A stretch of DNA of 38,772 nt from Lingula anatina (lineage: Eukaryota; Brachiopoda; Lingulata; Lingulida; Lingulidae). This document shows, piece after piece, positions 19,127 through 29,300 of the stretch (positions within the stretch are counted from its first letter, which is position 1; every line of letters begins with the position of its first letter). Under the pieces are notes generated by a model. That model was not told the DNA's origin. It saw only the letters and a program-made list of their open reading frames with translations, and ran no database searches. The position numbers were made by a program, and so were the translations under genes. The DNA lies in assembly GCF_001039355.2 (NCBI RefSeq), contig NW_019773959.1, forward strand, positions 463,196-501,967. Reading direction: 5' to 3'.

Positions 19127-19846
19127 CTACTTTCCTTTCTTCACTTCTGTTGCCTGCTGGTGTGCCTGTGCACATGTGATGTATGGCAAACACTTCATGT
19201 GGAAAACTGGGCATTCAACCTCCATGTTTAGTCCTAAAAGAACATATCTGTAAGGTGATTTTTAGAAAAATATCAAAGTCTACTTAATTTTACAAACAAA
19301 ATTAGCAGAGTATGTTCCACCTTCAAGAGGTAAAGCATGACTTCACCACGTTAACAAAATTATCCAATATTTGACAAATGCCAAACTATCTCCACAAAAT
19401 GCAGACAAAAAAAATAATTAAGATGCAAATGGTTGATCTGGTGCAAGTAAAATCTTTTGTTTAAACTTCTACAAATAAAATATTATCACAAAAAATAATG
19501 TACTTTGAAGAAGGGAAAGGTTGAGTCATCTTTTAACAGCAATGAAAAGGGGGTAAGAGGGGTAACTAAACTTCATGATATAAAAGTATACTGAAACTAA
19601 ACTTAATTGCATTTAGATTATAAATTGCCAATCTTGCCTTTTGTTTTTCATTTGAGATTACTTTCTCCCAACAGTTAATAAACCAAAGAGTATTTCTATA
19701 AGAAATGTTCCAAAAATCTGTCTGTTGTATACCTGTTTTAAGATTTCTGAAAGTAAAGGTTCCCCTCATATTCCCTGTGGGTGTGGCAAAGGAACAACAG
19801 CTTGTGTAAGAGTAGATGGCCTTGGGGCGCATTATTGGGTACTCCC
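19127..19846 (-). CDS. FBXO3: FBXO3 last two exons only (truncated second copy)
   Basis: Minus-strand exons 19733-19846 (114 nt, GEYPIMRPKAIYSYTS...) and 19127-19233 (terminal, ending KKGK then TAG) match exons at 26969-27082 and 26369-26475. No other FBXO3 exon lies upstream: the sequence ends in an A-run and an n at 20011, after which SMAP starts again. It is thus a fragment by position, not by mutation, as its splice sites and frame are intact. Most likely it is the other allele's 3' end at a contig edge rather than a pseudogene. Confidence 0.88.
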
Positions 19847-20010
19847 CTGGAGTGGAGAGAGAGAGAATATGGACAAATAACACAACTTGCAGAGAATGGG
19901 AAACTACCTCTGAGCATAAAGTGGATGCTTTTGGGATCATTCTTGAAATACCCTTGGATCATTGGCAACACCTGTCTAAAGATGCTCATTCCAAAATTAA
20001 AAAAAAAAAA

Positions 20011-20011
20011 N
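20011..20011. other. Single-n contig join
   Basis: One n after a 12-base A-run. The bases before match 27190-27237 and the bases after match 13462 onward, so the join lies exactly between the end of copy 1 and the start of copy 2. Some scaffolders place a single n where contigs are estimated to overlap but could not be merged. Confidence 0.9.
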
Positions 20012-20083
20012 AGATGGAGCAAGATGCATAGGAATGGAGCTCTTTGCCACTGTTCCTTCTAATCACAATGAGATGTGAAACTT

Positions 20084-22586
20084 TCAAGAACTTCCTTTTA
20101 CAAAACCTGCAACCTTGCAAGAGTTATCTTTTTCTGGTGAAGCCTCTTTTGTTTTTCTGCTTTCAGAGTCTTCTTTAAGCTTAGAGTTTTCAGGGGGACC
20201 CTGAGAGGATTCACTGTCATTGTTTTCAGTTTTTTCCTTATTTGTTTCATCCTCTTCACTTTGAAATCCCAGTCCTAAATGCCTCCTTGTTCCTCCCTTT
20301 AATTTGTGCTCCATGCCATGCTGAAACTGCTGCTCCAACTCATAGTTAATTTTGTCTACATTTCCTAGTATTGAAAGATTGAATATTAATTAAAAACTGT
20401 AATTTAATATGAATTCCAGAATGATCAGCCATCCATGAAAATTTAAAAGTAATGTGTTTACATGAAAACAGATACACTTCAATGCTTCATTGAAAAAAAT
20501 GCCTGTTGCATGAGTTTAGCACAATTGTGCTAAGCAAATTATTCAATATATGAGCAAAATAAGAATGACTGAGGGCATACACAGCACTGTTTAGCTAAGC
20601 CTGTTTTAAGTGGGAGAGTAACAAAGAACTGTAATACTGCTGGATATCCTCTGAAACTATTTGGTCAATAAAAAGAATTTAACCTTATTCAAGCTAATTC
20701 AAAGTTAATCCTGCACACTACCTGTTTGCTTGTGTTCTGGCTGGTCTCCAATAACAATTTTACCATGATGCTCTTTCTATAGAAAAGAAAAAACATGCAT
20801 CTGTAAAAATAAATTGTACAAGTAGCCTGCATGTCTCTGCATGTCATATGCTGTCCCTATCAAGAAGCAAAAAGCTGCAATGATAGTGAAGTAGTTGCAA
20901 GAATATACTTAGAGGCATCCATTCTTAATTGTTTTTACTTTGCTGCATTCTGTTTTTAAGGTTGTTCATTTTCATATGTTTTCTTTTTTTAAGAACGCTT
21001 TGATCTATACCTTAGCTGCTCCCATTAATCTTAGGAATTTATTTTTCCTGCCAGCATCTCCTAGATCTGCATGTTCCCAATCATTTGGAGAAGAAACCTG
21101 TAGTAGGAAACATTAATAAAGCTTTCAATAAGCCATTATATTAACTTAAATTAGTACCACTCGTAGTACTACTATTGCACGAGCATTTCAACACACTGTC
21201 TACAGTAGTAGTGTGGTGTAATACTAGGTACAGTATTTACTTGGTCAAAGCGAAGATCAAACTTTTAAGTTATAAGTACAAAATCTTTAAAGATAAACGC
21301 TTCAAATGTTGTTGACACATTCTAGAGACCTAATTTACAACATAAAGCATAACATTAAGACTGCATTCCCACAGATTTTTAGATTGATCTATCCCCGTGG
21401 GGAGTCTCACTAGATTGCTATCAGCTTAGCTGGCTTAAATGTCTGTCCGGCCTACTAAAAGCTGTAAGGGGGAAATTAACTTTTGCTCGGCTGACAGCAA
21501 TTTAACATGACCCCCCCCAGGGAGTTAGGTTGATTCAGATGGATCGATCTAAATCTGTGGGAACCCAGTCTAAGACTGCATTCCCACAGATATTTAGATC
21601 GTTCTATCCCCCTGGGGAGTCTCACTAAATTGCTGTCAATGTGGCCCACTTAAATGTCGGTACTTTTGTAGTATACCCCCCCACCCTGTAACTTCCTGAA
21701 ACTTTCATTTTTCAAACATTTTTTTACATTGTCTTTTTCACCTATGTCAAAACTGTTGAAATAAAATGTTTTTGTAATTACCTGTGGTCTTTTTATTAGT
21801 TTTAATCACGTTTAATCCACCCCATTGAAATACAATGTGAAAATTTACAATGTACCCGCAGTCAATAACTTGCCGCGTTTTCGTTGGCTAACTCTACCTT
21901 ATTTTATGTGAACATAGGATTGATACATTGTATACTTGGACTTTCTCTGTGAAATTATTATGAGCTACTTGTTCACATAAAATTACCTTTGAGTTAGCCA
22001 ACGAAAACGCGGCAAGTTATTGACTGCGGGTGTAAATTGAAGATTCTAACTTTGTATTTCAATGGGCTGGATTAAACGTGATTAAAACAAATAAAAAGTC
22101 CACAGGTAATAACAAAAGCATTTTATTTCAACAGCTTTGACATACATGAACAAGAAAATGTAAAAAACTGTTTGAAAAGTGAAAGTTACAGAAAGTTACA
22201 GGGTGGGGGGGTATACTACAAAAGTACCTAAATGTCTGTCACGCCTAGTAAAGCTGTAAGGGGGTAATTACCTTTACCCTAGCTGATTCAGTAGGCGTGA
22301 CAGACATTTAAGCCTCTTGAGCTGACAGCAATTTAGCGTGAACTTCAAGGGAGTTAGGTCGATCCAGATGGATCGATCTAAATCTGTGGGAAAGCAGTCT
22401 AAGACTGCAATGCACTGAAGAAATCGTATTCAAATTCATAATCATTTTGAGTTGACTAACTTTGTTTGCTATATCCTCTTTTACTTCTTTTGCTGGTCGT
22501 TTTTGGCCTTTCATATCGCTCTTTTCACCATCTTCAGTTGCATGGGCATCTTTGGAAGCCTTAGCTTTCTCTGGAGAAGAATTCAT
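20084..22586 (-). CDS. SMAP: Small acidic protein (C11orf58/SMAP family), copy 2
   Basis: Minus-strand exons are 22461-22586, 21011-21097, 20722-20776 and 20084-20364; 549 nt, 182 aa. Exons 2 and 3 encode the same protein as in copy 1. The N-terminal exon differs at seven residues (for example S2N, D6E, T14A). The C-terminal exon differs at several and has two extra residues (ENSKLKED versus EKLKED). All changes keep the frame. The first donor is GTTAGT rather than GTAAGT. Intron 1 is 1.36 kb, against 0.33 kb in copy 1, because of inserted transposons. The 3' UTR beyond 20014 is missing at the n. Confidence 0.92.
21359..21570. mobile_element. 212-bp MITE with TAA target duplication
   Basis: The ends are GACTGCATTCCCACAGAT and, inverted, GACTGGGTTCCCACAGAT, extending to GATCGATC-like sequence. 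They are flanked by TAA (21356-21358 and 21571-21573). There is no coding capacity. A related element abuts it directly. Both are absent from copy 1, where the empty site reads CTAAGACTGCA. Confidence 0.8.
21574..22399. mobile_element. Second member of the same MITE family, enlarged by a nested insertion
   Basis: Same terminal repeats as the 212-bp element. TAA lies on the left (shared, 21571-21573) and right (22400-22402). The inner sequence matches the smaller element except for a 570-bp fold-back insertion. On its right (about 22229-22315) a short inverted repeat (ATGTCTGTCACGCC and its complement) was also added. Confidence 0.78.
21659..22228. mobile_element. 570-bp fold-back element nested in the MITE
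   Basis: A near-complete palindrome. Its ends are GGTACTTTTGTAGTATACC and the exact inverse, its arms are about 255 bp, and the loop is about 55-60 bp (about 21915-21971). It is flanked by an 8-bp direct duplication TAAATGTC at 21651-21658 and 22229-22236. The 8-bp duplication and GG ends would suit a hAT- or Merlin-type mover; the superfamily is unproven. Confidence 0.82.
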
Positions 22587-22873
22587 CCCACTTGTTTATC
22601 TTTAAAATTGACAGAGAATATCACAGCAGAGATACATACAACAGCGTGCTTTTTCTGCGGTCCTACCAATTTGAGCTTTCTTTTTCATTTAAATAATTAG
22701 TAACAACTTACGATGGATAAATCTAGATAACTGAATTCAAAAATACGCTTAAGAATAATAAGCCAAAATGTCAAAGGAAAAAACAATATAAGGGTAACAG
22801 GAAGTTTGATAAATTTTCCTCGAAGACTTCCGCATGCGCACCACCTACTTCCTTTCCTCTCTACGGCACCAAG
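22587..22873. promoter_or_regulatory. Shared bidirectional promoter of SMAP and RPL36A, copy 2
   Basis: 287 bp between divergent start codons, closely matching 15008-15287. It keeps CCGCATGCGCACC and the pyrimidine tract before the RPL36A ATG. Confidence 0.7.
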
Positions 22874-25747
22874 ATGGTGAGAAAAGAAATACCGATTCTA
22901 AATTAAATCTCCCACCATCGATTTCATTTTAGGGTCAAATGTTGTGTAGAAAGGCCTATGTTCAAATTGATCTCTTTGAAATTAATATATTCAAGTATCC
23001 TAAAATGAAATAAAATGGATTTTGATATATAGTAACTTAATGTGCGTTACCTGTTGGATTTCTCGAACTCGGGGTTTCTTGATTTTGTGGCAATTATATA
23101 ATGTGCACGACTTTCAGGTGAATGTGCCTAAGACCCGCAGAACCTTCTGCAAGGGCAAGAAATGCAAAAAGCACACCTTGCACAAAGTGACACAATACAA
23201 GAAGGGCAGAGATTCTGTCCACGTCCAAGGTATGTATTTTCTTGACTTGTATTTTTACCATTTTAATATTTATTCTTTCATTTAAAGTTTGTGAATTACA
23301 GAGGCACTGCACAATTGTCACCATTCCACTCATTGTTACCTTAACATTCTTGTTATTTAAGACTGAATGAGAGTAGTAAGGCTTTGAGTGTGAGCTCTAA
23401 TACAACCAAGTTAATTGTATCCAGTTTCTAGAAATTATAAATGGGAACTGGATGTAATGCAGGTTTAATCAAAATTGGGGTTTGTCTGTGGATGTAGGCA
23501 TTATTCATTGGGACCCCCTACACAAGTGCTATGTATACTTCAGTGGATAATTTTTTGTTTTAAATGCACTGCTGCAGCTCTGTGTGTATCTTTAAGCTTC
23601 AGCATTGATCTGATATCTGTCAGTTTCAATTTAGAACCTCTAGATTTGCAAGCTGATGGACTTCAGCTGCATTTGATTCTACTTCACTATGCTAGTCACA
23701 AACACCCATTTAGTTATCCACATGCTTCCATAAAGTAATGTATCTGTGAGACCATATAACTTCATAATTTCTCAGATTAAAGCATCTCAGATTAGAAGAA
23801 ATTAATTCCTGCATTTTTTCAGAAGATGTGTTGCTCATGAGTCTATACATACAGTTCTGTACATGGAACAGGGTTCATACAGCCATGAGAAGTGCTTGAA
23901 TTTAGCACTCTGCCTAGAATTTAGTTTGTAGTTTTGGGTAGTAAGCCTTGAAAGGGACTTGCATTCCATCATTTCTGTCCTTGAAAAGTACTTAAATTTT
24001 GATAAGTAATTTGTTAAAAATTATTTCAAATGCTTTCATTTTTACCGAAATGTAGACAGTAATTAGCAGAAAGGGAGAATACCCTTTTTTGGGTGTCATT
24101 TTATTTTATTTTATTCATGTTTCAATACTAATGTGTTAAAATGCAAAGTTTGTAAGAAATAATTGTCTATTATCTTTGGTATGTATATTGCCTTTATTTG
24201 CATTCAAAAATTCCTTGAAGTAGTTCTTAGTATTCCTGTATGAACCCTGTGGAATGAACATGTTATGTTGCCTGCATATTGAACATGATGAGTGTCATTG
24301 GACAATACAAGGCAGACAGTTATGTAAGCTTTATAGTATACTATTAAAAAGCTAAATAAGTCATTTTTGCCAATCAATGCTAGTTTTGTTGTCGTTTATT
24401 ATGCATCTGAAAACTGGTGCTTGACACGGGGGACTAACATCTGAGGGCAAGATTGATAAAGCATTGGGTCTGAAATTCAAGATGGACATTCGTATCTGAT
24501 ATTGTTTATGGATATTTCAGGTAAAAGAAGATACGACAGGAAACAGAGTGGTTATGGTGGTCAAACGAAGCCTATTTTCCACAAAAAGGTGATTAAAACA
24601 ATGATATCTATAGAACAAATGAATTATCAATCTGTTACATGCAAGCAGTCCTTGGTGATTGGTGGAATGTGTTGTTAGTTGTGCTACAATGTCTTGCTAA
24701 TTCTGTAAATTGACAGTATTAAGATTCATGGAGATGTTTTATTTTTCTGCTTACATGTAGTTTTAGTAAGAACTTTTCTGATAGTTTTTTGCAAGTCTTG
24801 GAGGGAAAGTTATTTCATGGTTGAAAACACAAACTTAACTGCAGATGTTTTAACAATTTATTGTTATTACTGTCCGACCTGTATAACAGTAATATTAAAA
24901 TAACAAATGATCGTTTCAGGCAAAAACCACAAAGAAGGTTGTACTGCGTATGGAGTGCACAGACTGCAGATATAAGAAACAAATCTCAATTAAGAGATGT
25001 AAACACTTTGAACTTGGAGGAGACAGGAAGAAGAAGGTAAGAAAATTTAGGCAAAATGTGCTGGAAGTTGGGTCAATAAAAGATTTTCAGCACCAAGGCT
25101 TTCCCCAGAGAGCCGTCCAGCCCTCATTTGGAAGGTGCTTAGCCTCAAAAGCTGGCCTATATTTCCAAAAAAGGCTGGATGGCTTACAAAATTCATAAGT
25201 GGGTTGGATGTGCTTGCTTTAGTTGGACTCCCTGTAAATCAATTACCAAATTATAGATTCACACTTTGTACTACTTGTACCCCAAATCCTGGGAACCCCT
25301 GGTCAGCAGTGAAAGAACCTTTTGCCAAATAAAAAAAAAAGCTGCAGCACTTTTCACACCATGCAATATAATTATCTGTGTGGATATACAAGTAGACTGG
25401 TCATAACGTGTTATTATGATTACTTGGTATTGTGATGAGAAATGCTTGGGCTCTATCAGATTAGGCGACTCTTTATAGTGTTTCAGTTCAGATAATTCGG
25501 GATGTGAAAAGGGCCTACCTTTTGGCTTGATAATTATAAGAAATTAGTAAAACACAGAGTATTTATTTATTTTATTTATGATTATCATTATTTTGTATTT
25601 AAATACAGACATATTCCAAATGAGTGTACTTTGATTAAAAATTGAAATGGAATCAAATTTGCTGGGAGAAGCATCATTTATCCATTAATTTTAAATGACT
25701 GATTTCGCTTTTTCTTTCTTTTTTAGGGCCAGATGGTGCAGTTCTAA
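22874..25747 (+). CDS. RPL36A: 60S ribosomal protein eL42 (RPL36A/L44), copy 2
   Basis: Exons 22874-22876, 23118-23229, 24521-24588, 24920-25036 and 25727-25747; 321 nt, 106 aa. The exon pattern and protein are identical to copy 1, with the [10 protein letters not shown] motif and all four zinc cysteines. Introns differ by scattered substitutions. Intron 2 lacks the 966-bp Harbinger-like element but has 680 extra bases containing a small hAT-like element. Perfect protein conservation with divergent introns shows selection on the coding sequence in both copies. Confidence 0.97.
23697..24376. other. 680-bp stretch present only in copy 2, flanked by an 8-bp direct repeat
   Basis: The direct repeat ATGCTAGT lies at 23689-23696 and 24377-24384. 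I find no terminal inverted repeats, and copy 1 lacks an intact ATGCTAGT at the matching place. A deletion in copy 1 is therefore as likely as an insertion here. Confidence 0.6.
23869..24249. mobile_element. 381-bp hAT-like MITE
   Basis: Terminal inverted repeats CAGGGTTCATAC / GTATGAACCCTG, with subterminal CTTGAA-type motifs (GTGCTTGAATTTAG, CCTTGAAAAGTACTTAAATT), as in a widespread animal hAT MITE group. It is flanked directly by TGGAA on both sides, a 5-bp duplication, which fits the hAT subgroup with 5-bp targets. Confidence 0.82.
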
Positions 25748-26197
25748 ATTCATGTCGATTCCTGTATTTAAGACCATCTTTGTATATTAAAGTGAAAAAA
25801 TATTGAACATGAAGTACAAAAATATGTTGTTATTATTTGTACATGTGAGTTATTCACTTTTACTGTACATGGAAACAAAACTACACCACAACATGTGGCT
25901 GTTGATTTTGTGTTCCAAGATTCCAAGATAATTGTCCAACTGCATGTCTTCATAAAAAGCCAGCTGTCAAATAGTTAAACTGCAACTAAACTTTAAAGGC
26001 AGCTGTTGTAACACCAATGTATAACATAAACAAATCATGAAATTTAAAATTCATTTCTGTTAAATATAAATAGCAATATATTGTTCATTATAATAATACT
26101 TATACACAAGTTCAACGAGTTCTTAACAAAAATTAAAGGTATATCAATTCATTGCACTTTGACAAATGTGTTAAATGAAATATTTAGTTTTCATTGG

Positions 26198-26203
26198 TTT
26201 ATT
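26198..26203 (-). terminator. Poly(A) signal of FBXO3
   Basis: AATAAA on the minus strand, 166 nt past the stop. The stretch between RPL36A copy 2 (ends 25747) and the FBXO3 stop holds only the two convergent 3' ends. Confidence 0.6.
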
Positions 26204-26368
26204 TTTAAAAAAGGGAAAGGTAGCAAACATTTTGATACATCTTTTGTGCATTTCTAAGATCTTGTTTGAGTTATGTCCTTTCCCCTCAGAAGTACCAACT
26301 ATACCAAATGGTGCCTATTTAATACTAGGGTGCAGATTATTCAAAACTTCTTCACTACAGTCCCATGC

Positions 26369-29300
26369 CTACTTTCCTTTCTTCACTTCTGTTGCCTGCT
26401 GGTGTGCCTGTGCACATGTGATGTATGGCAAACACTTCATGTGGAAAACTGGGCATTCAACCTCCATGTTTAGTCCTAAAAGAACATATCTGTAAGGTGA
26501 CTTTTAGAAAAATATCAAAGTCTACTTAATTTTACAAACAAAATTGGCAGAGTATGTTCCACCTTCAAGAAGTAAAGCATGACTTCAACACGTTAACAAA
26601 ATCATCCAATATTTGACAAATGCCAAACTATCTCCACAAAATACAGACAAAAAAATAATTAAGATACAAATGGTTGATCTGGTGCAAGTAAAATCTTTTG
26701 TTTAAACTTGTACAAATAAAATATTATCACAAAAAATAATGTACTTTGAAGAAGGGGAAGGTTGAGTCATCTTTTAACAGTAATGAAAAGGGGGTAAGAG
26801 GGGTGACTAAACTTCATGATATAAAAGTATCCTGAAACTAAACTTCATTGCATTTAGATTATAAATTGCCAATCTTGCCTTTAGTTTTTCTTTGAGATTA
26901 CTTTTTTCCAACAGTTAATAAATCAGAGTATTTCTCTAAGAAATGTTCCAAAAATATGTGGTGTATACCTGTTTTAAGATTTCTGAAAGTAAAGGTTCCC
27001 CTCATATTCCCTGTGGGTGTGGCAAAGGAACAACAGCTTGTGTAAGAGTAGATGGCCTTGGGGCGCATTATTGGGTACTCCCCTGGAGTGGAGAGAGAGA
27101 GAATATGGACAAATAACACGACTTGCAGAGAATGGGAAACTACCTCTGAGCATAAAGTGGATGCTTTTGGGATCATTCTTGAAATACCCTTGGATCATTG
27201 GCAACACCTGTCTAAAGATGCTCATTCCAAAATAAAAAAAAAATAAGCTAATGGAAAAGAGTACAACATTGTCTCTGCATCCACCCATCATTGGTAATTT
27301 CCCAATCTCAGAAAGCTTTTCCATCATCTCCAGGACATTTTAGTACCTGTTTTCAAATTCCTCATTCTGAAATGTCCCTTCATGTTACCATACGTGGTAC
27401 CAAAGGAAGTGCTACTAGTCCAGGAGAAACTGGAGCCAGGACGCATGATTGGGTAGTGACCTAGGTGCCNAAAAAAAAAAAAAAAAGCTAATGGAAAAGA
27501 GTACAACATTGTCTCTGCATCCATCCATCATTGGTAATTTCCCAATCTCAGAAAGCTTTTCAATCATCTCCAGGACATTTTAGTACCTGTTTTCAAATTC
27601 CTCATTCTGAAATATCCCTTCATGTTACCATACGTGGTACCAAAGGAAGTGCTACTAGTCCAGGAGAAACTGGAGCCAGGACGCATGATTGGGTAGTGAC
27701 CTAGGTGCCAGTATAGCAAAGGTGAGTGCCTTTGTAATGAAGACTCATTTATTCAAGACAAGCCTCTGCATGATACATTTACAAAAATTTCCATTCCATT
27801 AATTTTGTGGAAACTTGACCTGTAATCAATGAAGTTGCATACTGAGAAATGTTTCCATTCAAGCTTGAAGGACCTCAGCAAGCTGTCTTCATATTTTCAT
27901 CACTGGGAGCCAATTTAATACTTAAGCCAGCAGTGGAGCAAACCAAACATATTTGCCTCCTTGTGTGTGTGTGAGCTAATTCTAATCAAGTCATAACAAA
28001 ACGGGTTTTCTATATCTTTGAAAATTTGAAGACCTTTACTTCATTTTCACTCATTTCTATTTACGTTATGAATAAGTGCATTTAGTTACTATCGGTTACT
28101 TTTCTATTCTGACAAATATTTATCTTTTACATTTTAGTTGCAGTCATCAGTTAATTAACATTTACCTACCCACTACTCCAGGTCCATCAACTCTCTCCTC
28201 ATTTCCTTCCTCATTAGTGATAATCCAGTGCCGTGTCTCTAGCTGACAAGATTCCTTTGGATCTTCATCTTCTGCCATGGACATGCTATAAATAAAATCA
28301 AGATACTGTTAAATACGAAAGTGCATGCAAAGATAAATTATTAATTTACATTACTCAATCATGATTCTAGTATTCTGCTTTTTAAAAAAACTTCTTTATG
28401 AAAAAGTATTGTCCTCCCTCAGCAACATTTATTTAATCAAGATAATTCACAAAGCATATTCAATATGACCAAAACTTACGTGATATAATAGACAAAGAAG
28501 AAGTGAGGTGGGTTAATTGTGCTGAGCTCTGGCATGAAGGCAGTGGCAACTGTTACTTGGATACCACTGGTGACAGCAATACAGGAAGGCTCACGATATA
28601 ACCTGCAATCAACAACAGTTAATGATGTGATTATTCAGACAGCTGTTTCTTAGACTGCTTTAGTGACACCCAACAAGGAAGGAGATTTTTACATTCCAAA
28701 TGAAATAAATAATAGTGGGCAAACATGAGCACTGTATGCATTCAGATTGGTTAAGGTGAGTAACTATAATAATAAGACTAAATTTTAGTTATATCAGTTA
28801 TGGGTGTATTTTAAATTAATGATTCACCAGTCTGCAGCTTAAAGAGATTCATTTCAAAGTGTTATATTTTTATTTCTGTAATGACTTAACACATAAAATG
28901 ACTGGTAAATGTTATAATTTAAGTCACCTGTAAATCTGCCCATTCACAACTGAGAATGTATTTCTCTCCAAATCCTGTGCATATGATATAAACCAATCCT
29001 CAAAGGAATTCCCTATAAAGCAGAATATGTAAGTTTTTTGCATTATAAGGATTTACCAGGCTATATTCCTTTTTTCATGCAAAAATCTAACAATAACTTA
29101 CTAAATAAAATATATAAATTCATACTATTATTAGACATAATATTCTCAATTGATGTTACAACTCGTTAGCTATAAGAATCTGTACACAAAGCATACAGCA
29201 ACAACCTCATGTTTTACACCAATCACACTGTTACAACTTATCTATATATCTATCTGTCCCATAGTCTGATGACCTTAGGGGCACAACAGACGAACTGGCA

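Larger units (their letters stand above)
13462..20010. repeat. Copy 1 of the SMAP-RPL36A-FBXO3(3') segment
   Basis: This 6.5-kb stretch is repeated in the same orientation at 20014-27240. It contains a full SMAP gene, a full RPL36A gene and the last two FBXO3 exons. It ends in an A-run directly before the n at 20011. By eye, divergence from copy 2 runs from about 0.4% near the FBXO3 exon to about 6% in RPL36A intron 1. A 966-bp transposon is present only here. It is probably one haplotype of a single locus; a real tandem duplication is the alternative. Confidence 0.9.
20014..27240. repeat. Copy 2 of the SMAP-RPL36A-FBXO3(3') segment
   Basis: Second, same-orientation copy of 13462-20010. It is about 0.7 kb longer. 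It has a cluster of transposons in SMAP intron 1 and 680 extra bases in RPL36A intron 2, and lacks the 966-bp element of copy 1. It is continuous on the right with the complete FBXO3 gene. Confidence 0.9.

Noticed and set aside
19738-20022. Frame with HFMLRGSFPFSAS and similar plus-strand frames at 27017-27246
   Set aside because: These are other frames of FBXO3 exon B and its upstream intron; they run into the n or ignore the splice sites.
13462-27240. CRISPR array, operon or prokaryotic mobile system
   Set aside because: All genes are intron-bearing animal genes, and the repeats are one large segment or transposon ends, not spacer arrays.
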